This document shows positions 16,991-26,314 of a stretch of 64,000 bases of DNA, piece after piece. The position numbers and the translations under genes are program-made. Under the pieces are notes generated by a model. That model made no database searches. It saw only the letters and a list, made by a program, of their open reading frames with translations, and was not told the DNA's origin. Source of the DNA: Sphingomonas sp. (GTDB lineage: Bacteria; Pseudomonadota; Alphaproteobacteria; Sphingomonadales; Sphingomonadaceae); the NCBI GenBank assembly GCA_019635535.1, contig JAHBZH010000001.1, forward strand, positions 2,198,995-2,262,994, written 5' to 3'. How positions within the stretch are numbered: the first letter of the stretch is position 1; each line of letters begins with the position of its first letter.

Positions 16991-17974
16991 TCAGGGGAGC
17001 AGTACCGCTGCGCCTTCGATCTTTCCCGCCCGCAACGCGTCCATCGCGTCATTGGCTTCGGCGAGCGGGAAGGTCGTGACATGCGTCGCGATCGGCGCTT
17101 CGGCAGCCATCGCCATGAATTCGGCGCCGTCCGCGCGGGTCAGATTGGCGACCGACAGGATCGCCCGTTCGCCCCACATGTCGGCATAGGGAAAGGCCGG
17201 AATGTCGCTCATATGGATGCCGGCGCAGACCACCCGCCCGCCTTTGCGGACATGGCGGAGCGCCTCCGGCACCAGCGCACCGACGGGCGCGAAGATCAAG
17301 GCGGCGTCGAGCGGCTCGGGCGGCGGCTCGTCTGAGCCCCCCGCCCAGACGCAGCCGAGCGAACGGGCGAAATCCTGCCCCGCAATGTCGCCGGGCCGGG
17401 TGAAAGCGTGGACCCGCCGCCCCTGCCAGGCTGCAACCTGGGCGAGGATATGGGCGGCGGCGCCGAAGCCATAGAGGCCGATCGCATCTCCCTCCCCCGC
17501 CAGCCTGAGCGCCCGCCAGCCGATCAGGCCCGCGCACAGCAAAGGTGCGGCTTCCGCGTCGGAGAAGCGCGCCGGGATCGGCAGGCAGAAGCGGGCATCG
17601 GCGAGGCAATGGGTGGCGAAGCCACCGTCGCGGGTAAAACCGGTGAAGATTGGCGCGTCGCACAGATTCTCGCGATCCGCCCGGCAATAAGGACATTGGC
17701 CGCAGGCCTGTCCTAGCCAGGGGATGCCGATCCGATCGCCGATGGCAAAGCCGTCCGCGCCCACGCCCAGCGCCGCCACGCGCCCGACGATTTCATGCCC
17801 CGGCACGATCGGCAGTGGCCCGGACAGGTCGCCGTCCGCGACGTGCAGATCGGTGCGGCAGACACCGCAGGCGGCGATCTCGACCAGCAGCCCGCCCGGC
17901 CCCGGCACGGGCATCCGCCGTTCGACCGGCCGCAGCGGCGCCCCGGCCGTGTCGAGCTGCATCGCGCGCATCAT
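16991..17974 (-). CDS. Zinc-dependent alcohol dehydrogenase family protein
   Basis: A 327-residue medium-chain dehydrogenase. Catalytic zinc ligands are in GVCRTDLHVADGD (Cys near residue 37) and PGHE (near 60-63). The structural zinc site is CGQCPYCRADRENLC (C-x2-C-x2-C-x7-C, near 90-104). The nucleotide-binding segment is GLYGFGAAAHILAQ near 165-178. It probably oxidises alcohols or reduces aldehydes with NAD(P); the substrate cannot be told. The gene stands alone and faces the TpsB gene tail to tail with a 4-base gap. Confidence 0.88.
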   Translation of the reverse strand: MMRAMQLDTAGAPLRPVERRMPVPGPGGLLVEIAACGVCRTDLHVADGDLSGPLPIVPGHEIVGRVAALGVGADGFAIGDRIGIPWLGQACGQCPYCRADRENLCDAPIFTGFTRDGGFATHCLADARFCLPIPARFSDAEAAPLLCAGLIGWRALRLAGEGDAIGLYGFGAAAHILAQVAAWQGRRVHAFTRPGDIAGQDFARSLGCVWAGGSDEPPPEPLDAALIFAPVGALVPEALRHVRKGGRVVCAGIHMSDIPAFPYADMWGERAILSVANLTRADGAEFMAMAAEAPIATHVTTFPLAEANDAMDALRAGKIEGAAVLLP

Positions 17975-18051
17975 GCACCCTTCTAGCTCCGGCCAACGGA
18001 TCGCCGCCAGCCCCGCTTGTCACCTCGGCAGTTTACGTTAAGGTCAAGCAC

Positions 18052-19020
18052 ATGACCTTGCCCGCCATCTTCGATCGCCTGCGGCTGCCCGTGATCGGCT
18101 CGCCGCTGTTCATCGTCTCCAGCCCCGATCTCGTCATCGCCCAGTGCAAGGCTGGAATCGTCGGCTCCTTTCCGGCGCTGAACGCCCGACCGCAGAGCCT
18201 GCTCGACGAATGGCTGCACCGGATCACCGAGGAGCTGGCCGCCTGGGACCGCGACCATCCCGACACGCCCGCCGCGCCCTTCGCGGTCAACCAGATCGTC
18301 CACAAGTCCAACGACCGGCTGATGGCCGACATGGCGACCTGCCAGAAATGGAAGGTGCCGATCGTCATCACCTCCTTGGGCGCGATTCCGGAGCTGAACG
18401 ACGGCGTCCATGGCTGGGGCGGCATCACGCTCCACGACATCATCAACGACCGCTTCGCCCGCAAGGCGGTGGAAAAGGGCGCGGACGGGATCATCGCGGT
18501 CGCCGCTGGCGCCGGGGGCCATGCGGGCACGCTGTCGCCCTTCGCGCTCGTGCAGGAGATTCGGGCCTGGTTCGACGGGCCACTGATCCTCTCCGGCGCG
18601 ATCGCCAATGGCCATGCCGTCCTCGCCGCCCAGGCGATGGGCGCGGACCTCGCCTATATCGGATCGCCCTTCATCGCGACCGCCGAGGCCAATGCCGGAG
18701 CGGACTACAAGCAGGGCATCGTCGAGGGCCGCGCCGCCGACATCGTCTATTCGAATCTGTTCACAGGCGTGCACGGCAACTATCTGAAAAAATCGATAGA
18801 ACTGGCCGGCCTCGACCCCGCCAACCTGCCCGAGGGCGACATCAGCACGATGAACTTCGCCAATGCCGGCGGCTCCAAAGCCAAGGCCTGGCGCGACATC
18901 TGGGGCTCCGGCCAGGGCATCGCCGCGATCGACTGCGTACGACCCGCAGCAGACTATGTCGCCCAGTTGGTCACGGAGTATGCCGAGGCTAAGGCTGCCC
19001 TTCTCGCGAAGACCGGATGA
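18052..19020 (+). CDS. NAD(P)H-dependent flavin oxidoreductase (nitronate monooxygenase-like)
   Basis: A 322-residue TIM-barrel flavoprotein. Features of the 2-nitropropane dioxygenase family: LRLPVIGSPLFIVSSPDLVIAQ fragments near the start, VGSFPALNAR near 40-49, an FMN-phosphate region GADGIIAVAAGAGGHAGTL (histidine conserved), and GAIANGHAVLAAQAMGADLAYIGS fragments. It is likely cytoplasmic and oxidises nitronates or reduces other acceptors; the substrate is uncertain. ATG 18052 is chosen because relatives begin a few residues before the LPVIGSP motif. Confidence 0.88.
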   Translation: MTLPAIFDRLRLPVIGSPLFIVSSPDLVIAQCKAGIVGSFPALNARPQSLLDEWLHRITEELAAWDRDHPDTPAAPFAVNQIVHKSNDRLMADMATCQKWKVPIVITSLGAIPELNDGVHGWGGITLHDIINDRFARKAVEKGADGIIAVAAGAGGHAGTLSPFALVQEIRAWFDGPLILSGAIANGHAVLAAQAMGADLAYIGSPFIATAEANAGADYKQGIVEGRAADIVYSNLFTGVHGNYLKKSIELAGLDPANLPEGDISTMNFANAGGSKAKAWRDIWGSGQGIAAIDCVRPAADYVAQLVTEYAEAKAALLAKTG

Positions 19021-19044
19021 GCCCGGATCCGTGAGCGACCGGCG

Positions 19045-19398
19045 CTAGAGGGAGCGGCCCACTCGCACGAGAGTACCATTTGGATCGCTCAGCGCGAACT
19101 CATAGGTGCCCCAATCCGTCATCATGGGAGGATGGATGAGGTCGCCGCCGACCTGCGCCGCCAGCCGATCGACGTCGTTGACGTAGATATAGACCCCGAA
19201 CGGATTGCGTGGTGGCTCCACCCAACCCTTCTCCCCGGAACGCAGATGCAGGCGCAGGCCATCCGGCGCCTCGAGCAGGCGATAGTCGCCATAGTCGCTC
19301 TCCACGGCGAAACCGAGCTTCGCGTAGAAGGCCGTGCTCTCGTCGATATCGATGCAGGGGATGATCGCCACCACGCCCGGTCTGGTCGTCACAGCCAT
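19045..19398 (-). CDS. VOC family protein (glyoxalase/bleomycin-resistance fold)
   Basis: A 117-residue single VOC domain: VVAIIPCIDIDESTAFYAKLGF at the start, then LRLHL near the middle and YIYVNDVDRLAAQV...FALSDPNGTLVRVG at the end. The start ATG overlaps the asd stop (TGATG), so it is probably translated with asd. Single VOC proteins of this type include resistance proteins and lyases; the activity cannot be assigned. Confidence 0.85.
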   Translation of the reverse strand: MAVTTRPGVVAIIPCIDIDESTAFYAKLGFAVESDYGDYRLLEAPDGLRLHLRSGEKGWVEPPRNPFGVYIYVNDVDRLAAQVGGDLIHPPMMTDWGTYEFALSDPNGTLVRVGRSL

Positions 19399-20426
19399 CA
19401 CGCCGCTTTCTGCAGATGCCGCCGGCCGAGCAGCTCCGCGATCTGGACGGCGTTCAGCGCGGCGCCCTTCCTGAGATTGTCGGAGACGCACCACAGGTTG
19501 AGGCCGTTCTCGACCGTCGGGTCCTCGCGCACGCGGCTCACATAGGTCGCATATTCGCCGACACATTCGACCGGCGTGACGTAACCACCGTCTTCGCGCT
19601 TGTCGACGAGCATGACACCGGGCGCCTCGCGCAGGATCGCCTGCGCCTCGGCGGCGGAAATCTCGTTCTCGAACTCGATGTTGATCGCCTCCGAATGGCC
19701 GACGAAGACGGGCACGCGCACGCAGGTCGCCGTCACCTTGATCCTGGGATCGAGGATCTTCTTGGTCTCCACGACCATCTTCCACTCCTCCTTGGTCGAG
19801 CCGTCGTCGAGGAAGGAATCGATATGGGGAATGACGTTGAACGCGATCTGCTTGGTGAACTTCACCGGCTCGCTGGAATCGCCGACGAAGATGTTGCGGC
19901 TCTGCTCGAACAGCTCGTCCATCCCGGCCTTGCCCGCACCTGAGACAGATTGATAGGTTGCGACTACAACCCTTTTGATTTTCGCGATATCATGAAGCGG
20001 TTTCAGCGCCACCACCAGCTGCGCGGTAGAGCAATTCGGGTTCGCGATGATGTTCCTGGCGCGATAGAGGTCGATCGCCTCGGGGTTCACCTCCGGCACG
20101 ATCAGCGGCACATCCGGGTCCATCCGGTAGAGCGACGAATTGTCGATCACGGTGCAGCCGGCCGCGGCCGCGCGGGGCGCATGGACCTTGGTCGGTCCGG
20201 AGCCGGCGGCGAAGAGGGCGATGTCCCAGCCTTCGAAATCGAAATGCTCGATGTTACGGACCTTCAGCTCCCGCCCGCTGTCGCCGAAATCGATGATATC
20301 GCCGGTCGAGCGCGGGCTTGCCACCGCGGCGATCTCGTCCGCCGGAAACTGGCGCTCGGCCAGGATGTTCAGCATCTCGCGACCGACATTGCCGGTCGCG
20401 CCGACGACGACCACCCGATAACCCAT
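19398..20426 (-). CDS. asd: Aspartate-semialdehyde dehydrogenase
   Basis: A 342-residue enzyme that reduces aspartyl phosphate to aspartate semialdehyde with NADPH, a branch point for lysine, methionine, threonine and diaminopimelate. The nucleotide-binding motif GATGNVGREML is at residues 9-19, the catalytic cysteine lies in IIANPNCSTAQ (about 125-135), and CVRVPVFVGHSEA (about 225-237) is present. Length and motifs are typical. The VOC gene follows with overlapping stop and start. Confidence 0.97.
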   Translation of the reverse strand: MGYRVVVVGATGNVGREMLNILAERQFPADEIAAVASPRSTGDIIDFGDSGRELKVRNIEHFDFEGWDIALFAAGSGPTKVHAPRAAAAGCTVIDNSSLYRMDPDVPLIVPEVNPEAIDLYRARNIIANPNCSTAQLVVALKPLHDIAKIKRVVVATYQSVSGAGKAGMDELFEQSRNIFVGDSSEPVKFTKQIAFNVIPHIDSFLDDGSTKEEWKMVVETKKILDPRIKVTATCVRVPVFVGHSEAINIEFENEISAAEAQAILREAPGVMLVDKREDGGYVTPVECVGEYATYVSRVREDPTVENGLNLWCVSDNLRKGAALNAVQIAELLGRRHLQKAA

Positions 20427-20539
20427 CCGATTTCTCCGCTTGGCAGGGTGGCGATCTAGCGACTGGCAGGCGCTTTACCAAGGGGCGAGCGTCGCATTTT
20501 CTGCTATAGGCGACTCGGGGGCCCGCAAGGAGACACCCG

Positions 20540-21334
20540 ATGGCCGCGACCCGCATTGCCGCCACATCCGCCGAACCGGCGCTGCCGGTCCGCAAGATCG
20601 GCGCGAAAGACCTCAATGCCGCCCTGGGCGAAGGCTATCGCGATTTCCTGGACAAGCGCGGCGACCTGATCGTCGTCGGGCTGATCTATCCGATCATCGG
20701 CTTCGCCGCGGCGGCGATCTTCCTGCAGGGCGGCTTCGTGCCCCTTTTCTTCCCGATCCTCGCCGGCATCGGCCTGCTCGGGCCGGTGGCGGCCCTGGGC
20801 TTCTACGAACTGGCGCGGCGGCGCGAAGCGGGGCTGGAATCGACCTGGTCGCACTTCTTCGACGTGACGAAGCGCCCCTCCCGCGATGCGATCCTGGCGG
20901 TGACGGGCATATTGCTTGTCGTCTTTTTCGCCTGGGTCCTCGCCGCCTGGGTTCTCTACGCCGCCTTCATCGAGGCGCAGCCCCGCTCGATCGGCGATTT
21001 CCTCGTCGCGCTCTTCACCACCGCCAACGGCTGGGGGCTCATCATCGTCGGCAATATGGTCGGCCTCGCCTTCGCCTGGGCGGTGCTCTCGATCAGCGTC
21101 GTCGCGCTGCCGCTGCTGGTCGATCGCGACACCGACGCGCGCACCGCGATCGCCACCTCGCTCAATGCCGTCCGCGCCAATCGTTGGGTCATGGCGCGCT
21201 GGGGCACGATCGTCGCGGCTTTGCTGGTGGTGGGATCCATTCCGGCCTTCATCGGCCTGGCCTTCGTCCTGCCCTGGCTCGGCTATTCGACCTGGCATCT
21301 CTACACCAAGCTGGTGGACCGCAAGGCGGGCTGA
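20540..21334 (+). CDS. DUF2189 membrane protein
   Basis: A 264-residue integral membrane protein with about six hydrophobic segments. DUF2189 features: LNAALGEGYRDFL near residues 28-40, PLFFPILAGIGLLGPVAALGFYELARRRE fragments near 70-98, and ALPLLVDRDTDARTAIATS near 190-208. Function unknown. ATG 20540 follows AAGGAGA at suitable distance. The next gene, an M28 peptidase, starts 43 bases downstream. Confidence 0.88.
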   Translation: MAATRIAATSAEPALPVRKIGAKDLNAALGEGYRDFLDKRGDLIVVGLIYPIIGFAAAAIFLQGGFVPLFFPILAGIGLLGPVAALGFYELARRREAGLESTWSHFFDVTKRPSRDAILAVTGILLVVFFAWVLAAWVLYAAFIEAQPRSIGDFLVALFTTANGWGLIIVGNMVGLAFAWAVLSISVVALPLLVDRDTDARTAIATSLNAVRANRWVMARWGTIVAALLVVGSIPAFIGLAFVLPWLGYSTWHLYTKLVDRKAG

Positions 21335-21377
21335 CAGCGGCCGATCACCTGCTATCGTCTCCCCGAAAGGGGCGCGC

Positions 21378-23588
21378 ATGAAGCAGGGACTGTGGCTGGC
21401 GATCATGATCGCCGTACTGCTGACGGCGATGGCGCTGAAAGGCGAGTTGGTCCGCCTCCCCGCCCCGGCCGAGACGCCGGCCGCCGACCGGTTCGACGCG
21501 AACCGCTCAGCCGCGCGACTGGCGCGCATCCTGGGCGACGAGCGCCCGCATCCGGTAGACAGCGACGCCAATGACGCGGTGCGCGAACGGCTGATCACGG
21601 AAATGCGCGCGCTGGGTCTCAGCCCCCGCGTCACCGACGATTTCGCCTGCAACGGCTTCGAACGCAGCCGCGCCATCTCCTGCGCGCGGGTGCGCAACGT
21701 CATCGCCACCTTGGGGCCGGCGCAGGGCCCACATCTGCTGCTCTCCGCGCACTATGACGGCACCTTCGCCGGGCCGGGCGCGGCGGACGCGGGGATCGGC
21801 GTAGCGGCACTGCTCGAGATCGCCCATCACCTGCGCGGGCAGAGGCTGGCGCGGTCCGTCACCCTGCTCTTCAACGAAGGCGAGGAAATGGGGCTGATCG
21901 GTGCCCGTGCCTTCCTGGAGCGCGATCCGCTCGCCGCGCGCGTCGACACGCTGATCAATCTCGAGGCACGCGGCGTCGAGGGCCCCGCGATCATGTTCGA
22001 GACCAGCCGGCCCAACGGCGCCGCGATCGCGCTCTACCGCGCCGCCTCGGCACGGCCTGTCGCCAATTCGCTGACCGCCGATCTTTACGGTCTCATTCCC
22101 AATTCCACCGACGTGACCGTGTTCGCCGAACGGCCCTGGACGATCCTCAACTTCGCGATCATCGGCAACGAGACGCGCTATCACAGCGCGGGCGACGATC
22201 TGGCCGCGTTCGATCGCCGCAGCCTGCGGCATATGGGCGATCAGGCGCTGGCTTTGACCCGGACGATCGCGGCCAGTGCCGCGCCGGCCGAAGCGAGCGG
22301 GCAGCGCATCTACATGGACCTGCTTGGCCTTCACCTGATCGAGATGCCGCAGATCGCCGGGCTCGCATTGCTCGGCCTGCTGCTCTTCTTCTTCGCGGTG
22401 ACGTCATGGCGGCGTCGCGCGATCGGGCGACCGCTGGCAACGCTGGTCGCCGCGCTGGGGGCGGGCCAGATGCTCGCCTGGGCCGGGCAGTTCGCGCTGG
22501 GGCTGATCCGCAGCGGAGACTATTGGCGCGCCTGGCCTGTCGCGACGACCACAGCCGTCTATGCCTGCGCCCTTGCCGGCGCGCTGCTGACGCTGCGCTT
22601 CATCGCCCGGGACGCCGACACGCGGCAATTGCGCGCCGCCTTCTGGTTCCTCTTCATGGTTCAGGGTGCGGTGCTCGCGGCGGTCGCGCCGGGCGGCACT
22701 GTCTTCTTCCTTCTGCCGCCGCTCGTTATGGCGACCGGCATGATGCTGGCGGATCGGCACCGTTTCGCCGAACGGATCGGAGCAATTGCCGCCATCCTGT
22801 TGCTTTTCATCACTTTCGGGCCAGCACTCGCCTTGTTCGAAGAGCTGATGAGCAATGGCCCGCATTTCCTGCTGGCGCCGCTCGGGGCGATCATCCTGCT
22901 GCCCGCTCTGGTCGAGCTCAAGCCGCTGATCGCGCGCATCCGGCCGGTCTTCGCGGCGGCGGGAGCAAGCGATCTGGCGCTGATCGCCTGGATCGCCGTC
23001 GCCTTCGTCCCCGCCTACAGCGCCGATCGCCAGCAGCGCTTTGGGATCGACTATCTATGGGACGCCGATGCGCGCGAAGGCCGCTGGGCGATCAACAATG
23101 ACGGCGCGCCGGTGCCGTACGATGCGCCCTGGGAACGGCGCAAACTGCCTTTTTCCGACGCGCGGCGCTGGCAGGCCCCCGCGCCGGCGCTTGATGTGCC
23201 GGCCCCTCGGGCGACGTTGATCGGCGAAACGCGCGACGGAGAGGCCCGGCGGCTGCGCCTGCGCATCGCTACCAATGGAGCTCCGATCGTCTCGCTGATC
23301 ACACCGCCCGATTCCGCATTGATTGCCGCCGGCATGCCCGGCTTCCTGCGCCCCTATGGCGAAGGCGCGGCGGACGATCGCTGGGTGCTGCGCTGCGTCG
23401 GCAGAAGCTGCGACGGCGCGGAGCTCGATCTGGTCGTGCGCGGCGCGGATCCGATCGAGTTCTTCATCCTCGGCAGCCGGCCCGGCCTGCCCGAGGAGGG
23501 CGCGGCGCTCGCCGCCGCCCGGCCGGTTGCCGCCCGTCCCCAATATAGCCCCGATTCAACATTGTCCTTCGCCAGGCTGCGTTTCTAG
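21378..23588 (+). CDS. M28 family metallopeptidase with C-terminal membrane domain
   Basis: A 736-residue membrane-anchored protease. One N-terminal helix is followed by an M28 aminopeptidase domain (about 40-310). Metal ligands are visible in SAHYDG (His near 124), the aspartate of PGAADAGIG, the catalytic glutamate pair in NEGEEMG (near 170), NLEARG (Glu near 195), and YHSAGDD (His near 270). About eight membrane helices (about 330-555) and a periplasmic beta-rich tail follow. The architecture resembles the Fxna/ERMP1-type membrane M28 peptidases. Substrate unknown. Confidence 0.87.
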   Translation: MKQGLWLAIMIAVLLTAMALKGELVRLPAPAETPAADRFDANRSAARLARILGDERPHPVDSDANDAVRERLITEMRALGLSPRVTDDFACNGFERSRAISCARVRNVIATLGPAQGPHLLLSAHYDGTFAGPGAADAGIGVAALLEIAHHLRGQRLARSVTLLFNEGEEMGLIGARAFLERDPLAARVDTLINLEARGVEGPAIMFETSRPNGAAIALYRAASARPVANSLTADLYGLIPNSTDVTVFAERPWTILNFAIIGNETRYHSAGDDLAAFDRRSLRHMGDQALALTRTIAASAAPAEASGQRIYMDLLGLHLIEMPQIAGLALLGLLLFFFAVTSWRRRAIGRPLATLVAALGAGQMLAWAGQFALGLIRSGDYWRAWPVATTTAVYACALAGALLTLRFIARDADTRQLRAAFWFLFMVQGAVLAAVAPGGTVFFLLPPLVMATGMMLADRHRFAERIGAIAAILLLFITFGPALALFEELMSNGPHFLLAPLGAIILLPALVELKPLIARIRPVFAAAGASDLALIAWIAVAFVPAYSADRQQRFGIDYLWDADAREGRWAINNDGAPVPYDAPWERRKLPFSDARRWQAPAPALDVPAPRATLIGETRDGEARRLRLRIATNGAPIVSLITPPDSALIAAGMPGFLRPYGEGAADDRWVLRCVGRSCDGAELDLVVRGADPIEFFILGSRPGLPEEGAALAAARPVAARPQYSPDSTLSFARLRF

Positions 23589-23622
23589 TGCGCCGCGCAG
23601 GCAAATCGGTTAGTGAGGGCTT

Positions 23623-24945
23623 GTGCCCGATCTGTTCCAGGACGATTCCCCGCCCGAAGCGCCGCCGGCGCCGGTGCCGGACGGCGCCCCGCTCGCCGAC
23701 CGGCTGCGCCCGCGCGCGCTCGCCGACGTGGTCGGGCAGGAGCATCTGACCGGGCCGGACGGCGCGATCGCCCGACAAGTCGCGGCGGGCAAGCTCGCCT
23801 CGATGATCCTGTGGGGGCCGCCCGGCACCGGCAAGACGACGGTCGCCCGGCTGCTCGCCAATGCGGTGGGCATGCGCTTCGTCGCCATCTCCGCCGTCTT
23901 CTCGGGCGTCGCGGACTTGAAGAAGGTGTTCGCCGAGGCCAGGGATCATGCGAAGATCAGCAAACAGACCCTTCTTTTCGTTGACGAAATCCACAGATTC
24001 AATCGCGCGCAGCAGGACGGATTCCTGCCTTATGTGGAGGACGGCACGGTCGTGCTGGTCGGCGCCACGACGGAGAATCCCAGCTTCGAGCTGAACGCGG
24101 CCCTGCTGTCGCGCGCGCAGGTGCTGATCCTCAATCGGCTTGACGGCGCCGCGCTCGGCCAGCTGCTCGACCGGGCCGAAGCGCTGATCGAGCGGCCTTT
24201 ACCGCTCACCCCCGAGGCACGCGAGGCGCTGGTCGCCACCGCCGACGGCGACGGGCGCTTCCTGCTCAACCAGGCGGAGACTTTGTTCTCGATCGACATC
24301 CCCGCGCCGCTCGATCCGGCGGGGCTCGCCGCCCTCCTCCACCGCCGCGTCGCGGTCTACGACAAGGACCGGGAGGGGCATTACAACCTCATATCGGCCC
24401 TCCACAAATCGATCCGGGGCTCCGACCCGCAGGCGGCGCTCTACTATCTCGCGCGGATGCTGACGGCGGGCGAGGAGCCGCTCTACGTGCTGCGCCGGCT
24501 GACGCGGGCGGCAAGCGAGGATATCGGGCTTGCCGATCCCAATGCGCTCGCCCAGTGCCTCGCCGCCAAGGAGGCCTATGACTTTCTCGGCTCCCCCGAA
24601 GGCGAGCTGGCGATCGCGCAGGCCTGTCTCTACCTCGCCACCGCGCCCAAATCGAACGCGGCCTATGCCGCGCAGAAAGCGGCCTGGCGCGCGGCGAGGG
24701 AGACGGGATCGCTGATGCCGCCGAAGAACATCCTGAACGCGCCCACGAAGCTGATGAAGCAGATCGGCTATGGCGCGGGCTATCAGTACGATCACGATGC
24801 GGACGAAGGCTTTTCCGGCGACAATTACTGGCCGGAGGAGATGGCGCCGCAGACCTTCTACACCCCGACCGACCGCGGTTTCGAGAAGCGCGTGGCCGAA
24901 CGGATCGCCTATTGGGAGAGCCTGAGACGTGAGAAACAGCCTTAA
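23623..24945 (+). CDS. rarA: Replication-associated recombination protein A (AAA ATPase)
   Basis: A 440-residue protein of the RarA/MgsA/WRNIP1 family, acting at stalled replication forks. It begins at GTG with MPDLFQDD, the typical short N-terminal stretch. Motifs: RLRPRALADVVGQEHL (residues 28-43), Walker A GPPGTGKTT (near 66), Walker B FVDEIHRFN (near 118), sensor-1 GATTENPSFE, and the C-terminal KSIRGSDPQAALYYLARML. The downstream serine-hydrolase gene starts 17 bases inside its 3' end. Confidence 0.95.
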   Translation: MPDLFQDDSPPEAPPAPVPDGAPLADRLRPRALADVVGQEHLTGPDGAIARQVAAGKLASMILWGPPGTGKTTVARLLANAVGMRFVAISAVFSGVADLKKVFAEARDHAKISKQTLLFVDEIHRFNRAQQDGFLPYVEDGTVVLVGATTENPSFELNAALLSRAQVLILNRLDGAALGQLLDRAEALIERPLPLTPEAREALVATADGDGRFLLNQAETLFSIDIPAPLDPAGLAALLHRRVAVYDKDREGHYNLISALHKSIRGSDPQAALYYLARMLTAGEEPLYVLRRLTRAASEDIGLADPNALAQCLAAKEAYDFLGSPEGELAIAQACLYLATAPKSNAAYAAQKAAWRAARETGSLMPPKNILNAPTKLMKQIGYGAGYQYDHDADEGFSGDNYWPEEMAPQTFYTPTDRGFEKRVAERIAYWESLRREKQP

Positions 24946-26314
24946 GTTCGCTGCCTTGGCCCTTCTGATCGCAGTGCCGGCTGCGGCACAGCATCCGGAG
25001 ACGGCGCTGTACGATCGCGCGCTGGCGGCGGGCTACAAGGCGCAGTTCCTCTGCTCCGGCCTGTGGAACGGCGGCAAGAGCAAAACGCAGATCGAGGCGG
25101 ACGAGCTGACCGGTATCTATCCGCATATCGCCGGGATCGTCCCGACGCTGACGGCCGAGATCGACGAGGAACGCCATCAGGTGCGCGTGCGCTATGCCGA
25201 GGACGCGCCGCCCCGCGTCGCGCAATGGCGCGAGGGGCTGGGCTGCGCGGGCCTGCCGATCGGCGCGGACGCCGCCGCCGCGTCGGGCATCCCCGCCTTG
25301 CGCTCCACGACGGGCATGGACCTGTGGGACGGTCGCCCCTGGCCGATGGGCGACGCCGGCGCGATCGCCGAGCTTCCCCGCAATCTGACCCGGATCGAGC
25401 GCGTCGCCAGCGAAGCCGTCCTGGGCGACGATTTCGGCGGGCGGACGAGCGGGGTCGTGATCGTCCATGACGGCCGGATCGTCGCCGAGAATTATATGCG
25501 GGGCCACGATCTCCACACCTCGCAGCGCACCTGGTCGGTCGCCAAGTCGCTGGCCGGCACCCTGGTCGGCCACGGCGTGCAGCGCGGGCTGATCCGCACG
25601 GACGAGGCCGCCGATCTCGCCGCCTGGCGCAGCCCCGGCGATCCGCGCGCGGCAATCACCGTGGACCAGCTGCTGCGCATGGCGAGCGGCCTCACCAGCG
25701 ACACCGCCGGCAACCGCACCGACGCGGTCTATATGGGCGGCGCCTCGGTCCTAGAGAGCGCCACCCCCTGGCCGCTGCTGTGCCGCCCCGGCACGTGCTA
25801 TCGCTATGCGAACAACGACACGATGCTGGCGGCGATAGCTCTGATGGAGCGGCTTCCAGCCGACCAGCGTCTCGGCTTCCCGGTCGAATTCTTCCGCCGC
25901 ATCGGCATGACCCGCACCATCGCCGAGACCGACTGGCGGGGCGATTTCATCCTCTCCAGTCAGGTCTGGACGACGGCGCGCGATCTCGCCCGATTGGGCC
26001 TGCTCTATCTCAATGACGGCATGTGGGAGGGCGAGCGGCTGCTCCCCGAAGGCTGGCGCGACTATGTGACGCGCGCGTCCGGCCCGCAGCCGGACGGCGC
26101 ATTCGGCTATGGCGCCACCTTCTGGCTGATGAGCCGCTCCGAGGGCGTCCCCGCCGACGCCTTCGCCGCCTTCGGCAATCGCGGGCAATATCTGGTGATG
26201 ATCCCCTCGCGAGACCTGGTCATCGTCCGGCGCGGCTACGACACGGCCGAGAACCGCTTCGACATCGCCGCCTTCACCCGCGCCGTCGTGGCGGCGCTGG
26301 GACCCGATTCATGA
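24929..26314 (+). CDS. Exported serine hydrolase (beta-lactamase/class C-like)
   Basis: A 461-residue protein starting at GTG inside rarA's 3' end. Signal peptide at residues 1-20 (ending VPAAAQ). The penicillin-binding fold motifs are TWSVAKS (S-x-x-K, near residues 199-205) and YRYANND (Y-x-N type, near 290). It is probably periplasmic and hydrolyses esters, amides or peptides; beta-lactamase activity should not be assumed. It overlaps the following secreted-protein gene by ATGA, so the two are likely co-expressed. Confidence 0.85.
   Translation: MRNSLKFAALALLIAVPAAAQHPETALYDRALAAGYKAQFLCSGLWNGGKSKTQIEADELTGIYPHIAGIVPTLTAEIDEERHQVRVRYAEDAPPRVAQWREGLGCAGLPIGADAAAASGIPALRSTTGMDLWDGRPWPMGDAGAIAELPRNLTRIERVASEAVLGDDFGGRTSGVVIVHDGRIVAENYMRGHDLHTSQRTWSVAKSLAGTLVGHGVQRGLIRTDEAADLAAWRSPGDPRAAITVDQLLRMASGLTSDTAGNRTDAVYMGGASVLESATPWPLLCRPGTCYRYANNDTMLAAIALMERLPADQRLGFPVEFFRRIGMTRTIAETDWRGDFILSSQVWTTARDLARLGLLYLNDGMWEGERLLPEGWRDYVTRASGPQPDGAFGYGATFWLMSRSEGVPADAFAAFGNRGQYLVMIPSRDLVIVRRGYDTAENRFDIAAFTRAVVAALGPDS

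Noticed and set aside
19402..19785. N-terminal extension of the VOC protein through asd
   Set aside because: It reads asd in another frame; the VOC start overlaps the asd stop at 19398.
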